Assembly (NCBI GenBank): GCA_964057225.1
Contig: OZ059895.1
Location: 17,265,688-17,329,687 of the forward strand
Direction of reading: 5' to 3'
From: Auanema rhodensis
Taxonomy: Eukaryota; Nematoda; Chromadorea; Rhabditida; Rhabditidae
Length of the DNA stretch: 64,000 nucleotides
Shown: positions 1-14,500 of the stretch, piece after piece
Layout: each line of letters begins with the position of its first letter
How positions within the stretch are numbered: the first letter of the stretch is position 1
The notes under the pieces: generated by a model
The model's database searches: none
What the model was told of the DNA's origin: nothing
What the model saw: only the letters and a program-made list of their open reading frames with translations
Made by a program: the position numbers and the translations under genes

Positions 1-493
1 AACTTTAACTTCATGAAAAAACTTTTGTAAAGTTATCTATATCCCTCATGCTGGCATTGGATCAACTGCCGCATGTTGTGAGCCTTTGATTAGTCATCGG
101 TCCACAAAAGTGCTGTCTTCCCGCTGAACTATTCTTTGCCTGCCCTTTTTATAGCTGCCAGTTTTCTTTTATAATCAAGCTTTTTGTTTAATTATAAACG
201 ACAGTCTAACGGCCTGTAACTTATTGATTCGATTATCACCGACAGCTAGCTAGATACTGACAAGCAATGAGATTTATAAAATAAAATCTCATCACTTTTA
301 TAATTGTAGTCATAATAGTCCAAAGGAAGTATTGCCTTTCGTAATTCGCGTAAATGATGTTACATTACTAGATAGTTGTGACTACAGTTACACACCATTT
401 CACATAACATCAATGCGAAGTGAAAAAAAGATTAGATACACAGTAGTTAGTAGATAGTTAAATAGATAGATGAATTATTTTCGTCTACTTTAG
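1..493. other. Upstream intron of daf-16, no feature seen
   Basis: AT-rich sequence without a coding segment I can support. I looked for the upstream a-isoform region that carries the first Akt site of C. elegans DAF-16a (an RxRxxTW motif) and did not find it, so the earlier exons lie before the window. The stretch is most simply intron, ending in the acceptor CTACTTTAG at 493. Confidence 0.5.
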
Positions 494-3400
494 ACTATAT
501 GATAGCTCTGAAAATGTGGGAAGACTTGGTGCCATGTCGACCGCTTCTACGGGAATGGTACATTCTCCGGAGAATACCATGAATTTTTCTCCTGGGTACG
601 CTCATTTTATTTACTTTAAATAGTTAAGATAGCAGTTTTTTGAAATAATGGTTTACGAAAAGATTCAATATATCTATTTTTAACATCACTATACTGCATA
701 AATCGTGTATGTTTTTACATAATGTTATAGCATGTCTTCTCCCATAATGAATGGAGTACCTGCATCAGGAGCTTCTGATACCTCAGATCCGGGATGTACA
801 CCTGGTTCTAAAAAGTCCACAACTAGGAGAAACGCATGGGGAAATTTAAGTTATGCTGATTTGATAACTCAGGCAATCATGCAAAGTCCTGATCAAAGGC
901 TAACACTTTCTCAAGGTAAGCAACATTCAACTTTTTTTTCTGCTGTTTCATATTTTTAAACCATTTTTCGAATTTATCTTTACAATTTTTCATTTTAAAG
1001 TTCATTTATCTTTTATCGTAATTTGTATGAGCGATGAATCTTACATTAGTAATGATGAAGATCTATAATCTTTTTTTCGTATTAGCTGATAATGGCATTT
1101 AGCTCACTGTTTTTGCTTAAGTTAGATAACTTTTGTATAGCACAATCTTCATTCCTCAGTAAGAAAAATGAAATATTTTGGCCTTTTATACCTCTATGCT
1201 TTCTTTCTGCTTGACTTCTTAACTCATTAGCTTTTAGTAACCGACGAAGTATATCACGCCATCCTGTGATATATATCTCAGTTTGTCGAAAATAAAGCTT
1301 GTTCTCTGATAGAAATACTGAATCAATTTTAGAGCTATTTTCGGGTTGCTTACACGTATGCGAACAGTATTAATGACATGATTTGATTTATCTCCAACAA
1401 TGAAATTTACTCAAGCGTATCCAACTTTCTTAAGTTCATATTTTCAGTTTACGAATGGATGGTACAGAATGTGCCGTATTTCCGTGACAAAGGTGATTCA
1501 AACAGTTCTGCTGGTTGGAAGGTGCGTGAGCTTACTTTTACATAAATGTATATGCATAACAATGGCTATAAGTCATATGAGGTGAGAACTGCATCCAATA
1601 AACGAGTATATACATATGATAATGGTGTAATATGCCTAGTTTTATTCTATATAGTGGTTTCTTGAATATCATAATTTCCAAATTGAACTGTTTTGCTCTT
1701 ATATGGGCGTGTGTAAGTATATATTTATAATATATCTTTATATATATCGATGAAAAAAAGTTGCACCCACATACTAGAATTCGTACTGTTCAAGTTGTGA
1801 CTATTCCAAAATGCAACAGTTCATAGAACAATGAAATGGCATTTTTCACTGGAAATATCTTAATTGAACAGAACTTTACCCAGAATTCTTTTTGGAGAGT
1901 AGAATAGAAGGCCATCTTCGTAACAGGAATGCGGTATATAGCCTGGTTCAATTTGTTCTCTTATCACCTACGAGAGTGCATGTGACCTTCTGTTCTTTAC
2001 CTGATGTTATAGGCGTAGACATCATCTGTAAGAATAATTTCAAATGCCCTTTCATAATTAGATGGACATACAATATAATACAAGATTTGCAATTTCATTT
2101 TTTGTTAGTTCATTTGCTGAACAATGAGTGATTAAGTTGACTATAATTTAAAAAGGTGCTGTACTTATTAGTAGTTTAGTTACACATTTTGTATGTATTT
2201 TGCCTTTTTATGGTCGTAACTGCTATCACTTCTCTTTTTTCATCTTCACTATCGTTGTTTAGTATTTTAAAACGAAGAAAAACTTTTTCGACACTAGATT
2301 TTGAAATGTGTTTCTTTGTTTTTCTGATCTGCCATTGTACGCCATTGAGGCTGACGAAACAGAGTCTGTTTAAGCTGGCAGTATGAAGTCAAAGTGATTG
2401 TCTCCATTCACTCACTCATACCCTCACTTTCTTTTTTTCTATCTCTCTCATCATATCACATGTGATTTTGAAAAATGTTTTAAACTATCATCACTATAAC
2501 TGTTGTGAATATCAGGGCAGGTGGTCTATCTATTTTTTGCTGAACAAAAAATCTGACGGCTAGTATGCATGGGATACTATATAGCAACGCTAAATGAAAA
2601 ATTGCTAGTTACCATATCAGAGCCATTTTCAGAGCAATTACGATATGCTGACGAAGGTTTGCTGGAAATTTTTGATGTGTCCATTCTTTTTTAATTTTCT
2701 AAGTCTTGTGCAAACTGTTGTTCATAAAAAGGTGAAAAATGTAGGCAGTCAAAACAGCTAGAAGGATTCTCTTCGAAGAATAGATTAATTTGAACGCGTG
2801 ATGAATAGAAATTTTAGTGAATTGTCATTAAGTTGTACACCAAAATGAAAACGAATATTCTTGCACATCCTTTGCTTGAAAAGTATCCTGATTACTTTCA
2901 GCCTTTTTATAATAGTGAATGAGAACTTCTATGCATATGAGAGAATCATGACAATGAAATAGGCAGGAACTTCTGGTTGTCCACGGTGTAAAGTTACTTT
3001 ATTGAGAAAGAAATATTTTTAAAAAATAGTGTATTACATACTACGAATGGCTGAAATCTATCTCCTATTCATTTTTTCTCTCTCTTTCTTTCTTATTATT
3101 GTTTGATTATGTAGCTAATTTTAAAGAGAGAAAGGGGCGTTTCGAATCTCTTCTTTAGACTGCCTCTTTCCATTCTTTTCCTAGCTATTCTGACTTAATA
3201 AGATGTTCAATAGACTCAACATCCGTTATTTGCAGAAAAAATACGACTTGTATCAATTAGATTTCTACTGAATGTATTTGATCATATTTCTCAGTATAAT
3301 TTTTGATTTATATGCTGCTATTAAAATATGAGCTTTACTCTTTACGTTATAAACGAAATGGAGATTAATTGATTTCTTTTCTGATATCTTTCATAATAAA

Positions 3401-6400
3401 GAACGCAGTGTTGCGACTCCCACTCTGAATTGGTTATTCTTCGTAATGTATAAATTGCACATAATTCTTTAGCCCCCGTTTCACCCTCAATTTAACGTAT
3501 CATAAAATTGAAGTGTTCGTTCACGGCTTCTTGGATAGTTGTTTGCTGTTTTACTTTAACTTTACCAACCATATATGACTTCCTTTGCTCTACTGAACAC
3601 ATTTTCTAATGTCTCGCCTATACTAATGCCGATGTGTTCTTAAATGGTTTTTCGATTGTATATTAGCTGAAAGTAATGATTCCTCGAAAAACGAGAACGC
3701 TATATCCTTGTAAAAAGAGGTGTCATAATCATCAACTATTGTCTCCTACTTGTCGTTTTCCCCTATATTGATCAGCAGCTGGTTATCTATCTTTTTATGT
3801 TCATCTTTCATCAACTCGATGGTTCTTCTATCACAGCATATTCTCTTTCTCCAAACCTCGCTCTGCCTCTCTTAATCTCCGTACTTCTTTTCATCTTTAC
3901 TCCATCCTCTCACCATGCTGTCTATACAAGAGAATTGGTAGCTTTATTGTTCATTCAAAAAACGAATTGTAGTTTACTACCGTCTAAGCAACACTAGTTT
4001 CTTTTGAAATTGTTCAATGCCTTATATTGCAACTATACGTTTTGCTACGGAACGCTAGCAAGTATGAACGCATCATATTGGTCTTTGCTGTTCATCTTCT
4101 AAGCTCAAATCGCCGATGGTATCAGTATCTATAGATGTGCAAATATAGGCACAGCCTTTCACGAACACCTGTACCAGCATGGTTCATCCTCGGCGCAGTT
4201 ATTCATTGTGAGCTGATATTGAGAAGGAACTAAAAGCAATGATATGCTCTCTTGCTTTTTCTATCTTTTTATGCCTGCCTCTCTGTTTTCCGCATTCTGT
4301 CTAACTATTGCTTCGTTCGTCTCTTTTTTTCGAACACTGAATCTGAAATTGTATTCTGTACAACGTACGTTGTACATAACTCTTGCCTGTGTATGGATGT
4401 TTCAGGCAACGTTTGCTATTTTTTACCTAACATATTTGTGTGATGAAATATGAGCGATGTGTGTCGTAAAAGTTTATACGCAGTTTTATTTTGCTCATTG
4501 TCTTTAACCAGCTTGATAACTGGGGTTTTTTGTGAACATGGATTGGCAGGCGCTAATGCTATCTTGATATAATTATTGTTTCGAAGAAGTTTTATTAAGA
4601 TTGATGACTTTGAGAAAATAAAAAATTCATGTGCATTAATACACCCAAATTCCCTCAGAGTTAAGTTTTATTGTTTCTATTCTTTACTGAAGTTATATTA
4701 TTATGAACTATTTTATCACTATCGTCCTACCCTCTATCGTGCATACCGCTTCAATTTTGAATTTGAGAGAAAATCCCTCCTGTTCTCAATTTTTTCAATA
4801 AAAAAATGGAAGCCGCGAACTATGACGACCTTTCTCATGGCTCCGTTGTCGTGATGCCACGTACCCGAAGATGGTCTTCGACTCCGGGCAGCACGCCTCG
4901 GATCTCTCCCGTGTTCGCGCTGCCATTTTGCAGGAGCATTGAAAGCCAATGAACAACGAGAGAATGAGAAAGAAAAAGGAACACGCGCAATCCTCTTCTC
5001 ATTCGCCGGTTCTCTATCCGCCCGTGTTCGCCGTCGTGTCGGGCTCTGGGCGGGCTCGAAGAGGCTCCTGTTGCTGCCGGCTGGTGCCGGCCGGCCGGTT
5101 GGTCGGTCAGAATGCGAGCGGCGTTCCATCTCCCCGCCTCAGACCGCTCGCGCACCATTTACAAAGAGAGGGTTGAAGCGAGAGAGCAGCTCAAAAGAGT
5201 GAAGAGATAGACTATTGTAAAAAAAGAGAGAGAAAGAAGAAGGCGATGAAAAGAAAAAGAGGAATGGAGCACAAGGCATTCGTCGTCGTCTTCATCTTAG
5301 GTTTCGATCCTCCTTCTTAGCTTTTTCTTACAATTTATTGTGAGTATCATTCTTCATTTCTTCCTTGTTCGCAACTAGTTAACTCTTTGTTCCACAATGT
5401 CACTATTGCTTTGTTGATTTATTCAATTCTTTTTTCATAAGTCTTATCTCAATTCAAATGAAATTTTCGTATTCAGACATACCTGAGCTAATCAGGAATT
5501 CATTGTGTTGGCTTTAAAATTTCGTAATTATTTCGTTATGTTACTCAATCCCCTTCTAGTTTCCCTTTGAAGCTGTTTTAGGAAATAGCTTATATCCATA
5601 AAAATTTCCATTGCACGATTGATGGCGTTGAAAGAAGCCGAATTTTCGAATTTCAATTGCGACTGATTTCAAGACCCTGTAGATGAACGAAGTTGAATAC
5701 TCTAACTCAATTTGAATATTACATCTTAAATTCCAACTTGTTCAGTTATATTTCTGCATATACTGCTAAGCTGTTCATAGTGACGATGGTGGAGAGGAGT
5801 GTACACATTGTATTGATATGATCTCCCTCTTCGCTCTTGTTCCTCTTCGCTCATGTTGATAGCATCCTCTTTGATAACACTAAATGACCTCTTGATGTGG
5901 CTAACATCATGTCAAATATTCTCTATTATGTTTCTCAAATTTCGCATCTGGTTCATTGCTTTATGGCCTTTTATTTTCTTTTCGAGTTCCACTAGGAACC
6001 TATGCTTAAAATATCCCGATTAAGCTGCTCATGATTATAAGCTTTAGATGCATGAGGAAGGGGGGTCATCTTTCTTCTGCTGTTGCCGACTACCATCACT
6101 TACCATATATGTCTACTCCTGCCACCAACTTGCTGTTGTTCTGTTTTTCGATTTACTAATTGGAAAAGATGAGATGCCTTTCATTTATCATCAGGCTCTC
6201 TTCCTTTTTTTCTCTTCTCCTCTTCACGACTTCATTACTTTATGAAGCTGTTTCATCAGGCTATTCTTGCATCTCTTGATATGCATGACCGTAGATAGCG
6301 TGACGCTATTTCCGAATTTAGCCTCGTGTTTTCCCACTCAATCCGGCACCTATATTAGAGCATTCATATGAGCAAGGAGAAGCAACTAAATTGGATATCA

Positions 6401-8477
6401 AAAGCTATCCAAGCGCCTTTTTCTTCTTCACATTCTATATCTCATTTCCCCGTATATATCCATCGACCAACCTATTCTTCTCCTCCTCTTTCCGTTTGGT
6501 GGTGGATGTATGTCTCTGTAGAGTGAGGATGAACCATAGCTAAAAGAGATCGCTTTGCTTGCAGTAAGGTGGAAAGACTGACAGAGTGACAGTGAAAGAA
6601 TGGATCCAATTGGGAGAGCACAAAGAAGGTAGAGAGAAAGAGGATCGAGGGAGAGAGTGACCGCTGAACGACCCCTGACCTCGGCACTGGTCGCCGCCCC
6701 ATCATCGATCGACAAAAAACGAACGTAGGGTGAAGGGGGAGAAGGAGCGAGAGAGAGGCCTCCCCCCGTGTCTCGTCGCTCCACTACCACGCGACGCACA
6801 CAATCGACCCACACCGCCTGCCGTTTTTTTTTGCCCGCCTGCTCATAACTCGCCTCTGCTGCTGCTGTTGCTGCTACAGCTACTACAACTTTTTTTTCTT
6901 CTACTCCTCCCCTTTTCTCTCTGTTCCTTCTTTTTTCCTCTCTCTCGATCTATCTGTACAGACAGAGATAGAAACTCCATCTACCCTCCAACAACGAGCA
7001 GAGATAGAGAGAAAAAAGTTATTTCTCCCCCCCCCTCCCCCAGGCAGACAAGCCTGTTTGTCGCGTTCGATTAGTTTTGATTCGCTCTTCGTTCGTTCCT
7101 ACGTTCGTGCGTTCGTACGTTCGAACGTTCGTGCGTTCATGCGTTCCGGCGTTCGTGTGATGATTTGTTCGCTTATAATCTTCTCGGATCGTTTGTTTCC
7201 TCTTTCCTATGTTTTTTAGCTTCCCAACCGTTGAATTTCATTCATACACTTCTTTTCTGCTGATTTTTTAATTGCTGAATGATCAGTTTAAAATTTGTAA
7301 TATGAATCTTTATGCCTTGAGCCTCATTTATCTGCTTTCCTGTCTACTGTAAACTATAATTTTTCTCTAAAACTGCCACTAATAATATTAATCGTTCATC
7401 TTATTTTTATTTCTTCATATCTCGTGTCCATATCAGGCTCATGGAAGCTTGCTTTTCTAAATTTTAACTAGAGTGTTTTTTTTTGCTTGTATGTTTATTG
7501 ATTTCGTTTTCATCATATTGATCAGCTTCTAAGATTCTTTTTCTTTATCAGCGCCCAAATGGAGGCCTCAATATCCGGATCCATTGATGACGATTTTGCT
7601 CCGGAACCGCGTGGCAGATGCTATACATGGCCTATGCAACAGTTTGTCTATGAGCCTCCGGGAACAAATCTAAATGACTCAAACTCTTCTGTCTGCCGGG
7701 AGCAGACTGTAGGTCAGCTTCTTCAAGCTACACCTTCTTCCTCCAATATGGGATCACATCTGATGCCATTGGGAGGAATTCCGATGGGCGCTGGCGCCCA
7801 AGGCCTACAAGCGCCAGCTAAGAAGAAACGCTGTCGCAAGAAGCCAGCTGATCAGTTGGCTCAGAAAAAACCAAATCCATGGGGCGAAGAGTCATACTCC
7901 GATATTATTGCCAAAGCACTAGAGTCAGCTCCTGAAGGTCGTCTGAAACTGAACGAGATCTATCAGTGGTTCTCAGACAATATTCCTTATTTCCGGGAGA
8001 GATCTAGCCAAGAAGAAGCTGCTGGTTGGAAGGTTTGTTGTTTAATTCATTTTCTTTTTTTTTCACTTTTTATCTGCTTTGAAAATGCTATTTATATTTC
8101 TTTTATTCATCCACTTATTTCATGAATACTTTTCTCGCTTATATATATTATTTATTTATTTATTATAATATATATATATATATATATAAGCTACTCCGTC
8201 TTCCTTTTTGCACTCAAATTGTGTTCAATCAGCTGAGCAACAGTTGCCATCTGTGCTTTTTGTGTGGCTGATTCTTTTCGACAAAAGATCTCACTTTCGG
8301 TGAAATTGCTACAAATCTAAGAAATCAAAACAAAAATTGGAGACCAAACGAAATTTTTTTTCGCAGGAAATACGTTTTCCCAACGTATATTTCTTTAATT
8401 ATTCTAGCTATTAGAACTATTATGTGGCCAACTGCCTAATAGTCTCGTTTTTTCTTTTCATTATGTTGCTCCATATC

Positions 8478-8514
<37 letters not shown>

Positions 8515-11500
8515 TGTGTGTATCTGTGTGTGCATTTTTTCTCCCGTCATTCGTATTGGGGACATCTCATGTGTATGGACTGGCGTTCGGCTATGGCCTA
8601 GTCTTTATGATGAGGTTTGAGGGAGGACAGCCTTATGGTGCGAGGCTGGCTGTCCCGTCGTCCTCTGCTCATCTGGCCCTTTCATAATCCCCTAATGAGT
8701 CGCGCATTATAAGAGAATAGATTTTTTTTTGCCAATCCCTTCTGCCGTCTTAATCTTAGTTCATAATAAGCATAACCCCTGTCAAGTGGCTAATGATGCG
8801 ATCCATGTACATGAAAAATTCCATAAAATTTCACAGTTTACTACGATAGAACAATTCAAACAGTGTGACAGAAATTAGATGTGGGATATTCATTAACAAA
8901 CTAAACATTTTGATCAGCTCCTAGAATTTTTCATTTTCTTTTTTATCACATAGTTAGAAATGTAAGACTGCTGCGTCTGTATGTTCCTCGTTCTCTTCAA
9001 TCTATTCTTTCTCTCCCTTCCCAGTTGTTGTTTTTCACTAGCAAATCAATATACTTCTTGTTATTTTGTTTGGCAGCTTACCAACTATTCCATCCACCGC
9101 TCCTCTTCATCATACACGCATACATACAAAGAAATACACATACATCCAAACTCTTCAGCGCTGAAGTCTAGTTGCAACCCTTTTCTGAACAAATAGTAAA
9201 TATGAAGGAGGAGATTGATAAGTTCAAAAAGATGCTTTGAAAAAAAAATGGAAACAACTCTATATTATTTTGAATAGCAAAGTGAAAAGATAACTTGAGT
9301 TGTGGATACATTCACATCTAGAATTTGAGCAGGAAGTCTCATGTTTTTGGATTTTCGTTTTGCACTTTGTGTCTATGCGTCAAATTGATCATGTGCTAGT
9401 TAAGACTAAAAGTTTGCGATATTTCTAGCTTTCAAATATTCATATTAAGCGAATATCTAAATAAGTAAAAAGTTGTAAGAAAAGTTCTGCAACAATTGTT
9501 CATGTCGGTACAATTGGGCCGTAATCTTTATCTGGCGAGATTCATGGCCTACCTGCAAGATTACAAAGCCAACCAGGCAACCAATCACATCGACACAGCT
9601 GATGATTTCGATTTGATGTTCCAATCCCATTCACGAAATGTTAGTTAAGTCATAACAGAGAAATATAGTACAGTGAACGGCCGTCTGCATGTGTGAGAAC
9701 TGGTTATGATTTATTTAATGGCAGATTATCAACCCGCCAGAACCTACTTTGCATTGATTAACGTCACTATTTTTTGTGTATGTATTTATGTGCGTGTGTA
9801 TATGAAAAAGAGAGAGAAAGACAGAAAGGGAAAAAATTCGATTTTTCCCCTTCATGCTCTTTCTCGTTTACTTTCATAGTAAATCATACACGCTCTCAAA
9901 CACTTTTACAGAACATACCTACTGTTTTCTTCTTTTTCTATTTCTATATCAAATATATAAATATAAGATTGAACTACCGCATAGTAGGCATGAATTGAAA
10001 ATAGATAAGTGAACATGTTTCTATTAAAAGAAGAAACAGAGTTGGGTGTGTATGACTGAATGACTGCCTCATTTGCAAGAAAAAGAGCTTAGTAGTCTTT
10101 TTTCAAGCAGAAGGATATGAGATATGATTGTCTGCACAAGGTCGAAGGCTTAATTGAATTCCTTATGCTTATTCGTTTTGTCTTCTAGCTTTGGGGTCAA
10201 ACTGAAGGCTCTTGGAGAGAAAGAACCGTATCTCTCAAAAATCCTGGATAAGATCCGAGGTCGAGCTGATGAGGAGACGAACGAGTGGTTGTCTGTCATT
10301 TGGCATACTATGGCCTGTTTCAGAAAAGGACGGTAGTCCTAGTGTGAGATATGCCACTATGATCAATCACCCATCATTTTGCCGTCAGGTAATAAGAGTA
10401 GACAAGTGAGTTAGTAGAGCAGTACGTCTACGACTATATAGAAAGAAATTGTGTTCTCACTATATATTTCCCTCCTTCTTCCGTGATTCTATCTATTCAT
10501 CTATCTTTCATTCTACAAAAAATTATATATATAAACGATATGGAGAGCGAGATCACATTTGAGAACCTAAAGAAAGGGACCCTGCGGTGCACGATACGAC
10601 CTCGGTTATATCAAGATAGCGTCATGTAGCTCTCCGAAAGGGTAGAACGATTACGTTAGTCGAGTAGAAGGTTCGCTGATCCGTTTCTGGATCAGCAATG
10701 ATGCTAATGTGATTAGATTTTTATGGCTTGTGTACTACCGTTATGAATTACTTATGCTTACTGCATTGGGTGTCGAAAACGATGTGTGTACATGGTATTG
10801 CTTAGTTCCATCATAATGCTTTCGTTACCATGCTGCTGTCACTAGCAGAAGCAGCAGTAACATCATTTTCATAGCTTGGATGAATCGCTTGAATGCGATC
10901 ATCTGTAGCCACTTGTCGACTTGCGTCCGCATTCGTCCTCCTCTCCACATATGAGGAAGCTAGCAAGTAGTGCTGTTCGCATTTTTTCGGAGACTAATAG
11001 TGAAAAGCATTTTGGAATAAAAAAGCCTGAAAAGGATGGTTCGACAATGGTTCCTTGGGTCGGGAATCATCACCATAGTAGAAATTCATTTTCATTCTGC
11101 ATCGCTTCTCCTTGTTTACGAACAAAGTTTAATTTTGACACTGGGAATTTCTCATATAAGGCTACTATTCGTGTTTGTTTACGGGATGACTGGATGCCGG
11201 CCTCTTTACACACACACACATATATAAATATATATAGTTGAAATATTTTACATAGTATATACTTGAAATTTATCCCCCTCTCTTATTCATCGGCTGATAA
11301 CAGCCTTCATCATATAATCGGTTTTCGTAATCTTTGATAAGTTTACCTACTGCGAGAAAAGATTTGCGATAATCCTCATCATGTTTTTTTATTCAAAATC
11401 TAATTATGGTCTCGTTCTGTGACATATTATCCAATCCACAGCCTTGTTGTAAAACTTCAACTCGCTGGTTGGTCGCAACGTGACAAGCCTCAGACTACGC

Positions 11501-14500
11501 AATTTCATTCATTGTCCCATTTACCGATTGGCCAGTTGTACTTTCTCCAGTAAACACAAGTACACTGCGGGACCACATGTATTTTCGGCTAATATAGTAG
11601 CGATTCAAATGAAAAAAAGTTACCTGGTTCAATATGCATGTATTCGAAAGGGTGTAGCATGAAATTCATCAGACTACGGCAATGGAGACAAAAAGACTAA
11701 AATAGTAGAAGATGAATAATGGCTTTCTTGTCTTTTAATGCTTCGGAATTTCGAAATCAACTCGTTACAATATGAGAAGACGACCATATTGAAGTGAAGA
11801 AATCTCCGGACAATGCTTCGTTTTCTACAGAATATTAACCATGAAAAATTGAATAGACTCTAAGCACTTGTATCTTCTTTTTCGTATATATTCTTTGTCT
11901 GCTCAAAGTGTAGTGAATGGTAAAAATTCAGAACTTGGCTCTTTGCTTTTCCTACTCATCTCTTGATTTCATCATTGAATTTGAGAGCCTTCACGGAATA
12001 AATAGGGGCAGAGCTGATTATGATGAAAGCTCACATATACGATGAGCGGGGACCAAAGCCAACACAGAAGCGTTAGCTTTCTACTTGACGAAGTGACTAT
12101 CTTTCCTCGATCCTCTACGTCCTTTTGCTTCTTGGTTCATCCGTTACTGCCGTCGTCGTCCATCGGGAGACGGGTGCTACCAGGCAGTGGACGGCGCACA
12201 GCCTGCCGCGAGTTGAACGGCGTTCCGCTCGGTCAAAGACTAGTCGAGGACCCGGTGGCTGGCGCTGTCTGCGGCGCTGGTGGTCATCTCTCAGCTTTTC
12301 TGTTCTAGCGTTCCTCTCTGCATCTCACTTAGTTCTCTGACTTCTCTTCCATCTCGACCAGACAAGCTGTTCTTTATCCATTTTTTCTCATCAGCTTCAA
12401 CGGGCGGTCAGTAGTCAAGTGTTGGAGAGGAAAAGAGAAAAATAGGAAAAAAGCCTCAATGGTCAGTTAATAGTTGAATTGCGACGGGAGAGAAACGGAG
12501 AATGTCAGACGCATAGAATAGACTAGCGGAATTGTCCACAAGATGGCTTGTAATGTTCCTCCGATCAGAAGCTTAGACACGTGCAATTGGGACAGCCAGC
12601 ACCGCCGGACATGACACCCATCAGAACTCAAACTATAGAATTCTCTATGTTGGCAAAACATTTTCCAGGCCTAAATGATCGGTCTGCCAAGACAACGAAG
12701 GAAATAAGGGTTGAAGAGAGGGAAAGCATGTGCTATCATGTGACTAACTGTTGTACAATTGAATTTTTAACAATGATTACTAGATACGCAAAATGTCACT
12801 AGTGGAATATAAGCAGATTGTATACATAGCTACAACCCGAAATAATTATTTTAGAATTTTCAAGCGGAAAAGAAATAGCTATATTTGTTCCGGCTTTCGA
12901 ATTGGGTATTAGTTTAAATGGAAGATTGCTCAAATATGATTTTCGAATACATAATTGTTTCCACCACTGCAAATTATAAAAAAATGAAAATTGTGAATGA
13001 ATAAAGTTGGACAAAGAACGATATGTGTATGTATATGGATAATAATGCAGTTCAAAACCTATATAGATATGATTTAAAAGTATTTGTTTGCATAGAAGCA
13101 TAACCAAAAGCAATTTGTATAAGAGAAACACTAATTTTTTTAATTTTCAGAATTCGATTCGACATAATCTCTCACTGCATTCTCGTTTTATGCGGATTCA
13201 GAATGAGGGAGCTGGAAAATCTTCGTGGTGGGTTATCAATCCCGATGCCAAGCCAGGTAGAAATCCTAGACGGCAGAGAGCTTCAACCATTGACTCAACT
13301 GTTAAGGTTGGTTTTCTGTTTTCTTATTTCAAGTAGGAAGTCGAATGAGTGAATTTAGCATGGTGGTCGATTTAATTCGATTAGTTATTCTACTGTTGTA
13401 TCTTGTTTCTTTCGCTTTGAAAATATGTTGCCGTACAACATCTAAATATGCTCAATTCAATACTTGTTGCATCATGTTTTTCTTTTGTACGGAAATTAAA
13501 GTTAGAAATAGCTTTAAAAGTAAATTACGAAGGAAAGGGTGTTGTGATCTATTTTGTTTCTCTCTCTCTTTCTTCTTCTCTTTCGACGCAGTTAAAAATT
13601 TCGAGAGATGTTCGTCTGTCTAGCTGTTGCAGTTAGCGAAAGACCTCACAGGGAGACGATCAACAAAAATTGAAAAGCACTCTCCTGCTTTTGTTAGTTT
13701 ACACAGCTCTCACTCCGTGAGCTTGACAATTTTTTTGGTCGATGCACTGCTTCTGTTGCGGAAGAGATAGGTCCTATTATCTGTTTGTATTGCTTTTTTT
13801 GCGCTAAAGACCTCCCGACTGCAACGATTTGACAATCGAAAGAGAGAAAATATATATAAAATAGTGGTCAGATATGAAGGGAGATGTTGTCATGAATGAT
13901 CTGAATTTTGTTGTGTAAAAAGTCGGCTGTCATTGAATCAGTTGAATTTGACTGGACATGTATGTATACTTCCATTACTGAGCACTATGACAAGGGGAAA
14001 TCATATGGAGCCTATAGCAATAAATTTTTAAATTTCAGCCTGCAATGGAAAGAAATCGCAAAGGTGCTCGCAAGAGGGTGAAGGAGATGGGTCGCCTTGG
14101 TGGAATGCCAGTGAGTGGAGTTTCTAGTGTTGCTGGCTCTCAAGCTTCCGTGTTGTCTCAGGACATTTATGGAGACGAGGAGTCATTACAAGCTTCCTTT
14201 GATCCTTTCCGGTTAGTGTTTTACTTTTCATATTCGTTGAATTTTTGTTTTATTGTAGCCCCCGAGCTCAATCGAATCTTTCCGTTCCTGGTTCATCGGC
14301 TCGGGTATCTCCTTCTATGGATCATCAAACTTTCGATGATTTCGAGTTCCCCTCATGGGTTGAGAACACTGTACCTATCCCCAGCGACATATTAGACCGA
14401 ACAGATCAAATGCGAATTGACAACCGGACGATGATTAATGGAAACGTGAAGCAAGAAGTTAAACCCCAACAGCCTATTCCACCTAAGCCGGTTTGTTTAT

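Larger units (their letters stand above)
1522..7551 (+). other. Large daf-16 intron and presumed b-isoform promoter region
   Basis: About 6 kb between the a-type forkhead exon and the b-type first exon. Most of it is AT-rich with no recognisable coding sequence. Two stretches stand out: a GC/CpG-rich block at about 4800-5210, and the interval of about 6450-7160 with long pyrimidine tracts and a CpG octamer repeat. Because the b isoform begins at 7559, promoter elements for it should lie here (inference). The short ORFs I translated are not recognisable proteins. Confidence 0.5.
8033..13150 (+). other. daf-16 intron before the shared forkhead exon
   Basis: About 5.1 kb with donor GTTTGT after 8032 and acceptor AATTTTCAG before 13151. 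It contains TA-rich microsatellites at about 8140-8188 and 8480-8511, a moderately GC-rich patch with a perfect hairpin at 10675-10696, and a GC/CpG-rich patch at about 12040-12340. I see no exon here that is needed for either isoform, and the open frames have no recognisable domain. Confidence 0.6.

Noticed and set aside
4734..5202. Overlapping ORFs on both strands in the GC-rich block (up to 131 codons)
   Set aside because: Arg/Pro/Ser-rich translations without domains, open on both strands at once, as expected from a GC-rich island. Only the short 4806 frame is mentioned, as a possibility.
6428..7074. ORFs of 77-128 codons on both strands before the b exon
   Set aside because: Low-complexity translation of pyrimidine tracts; no recognisable protein.
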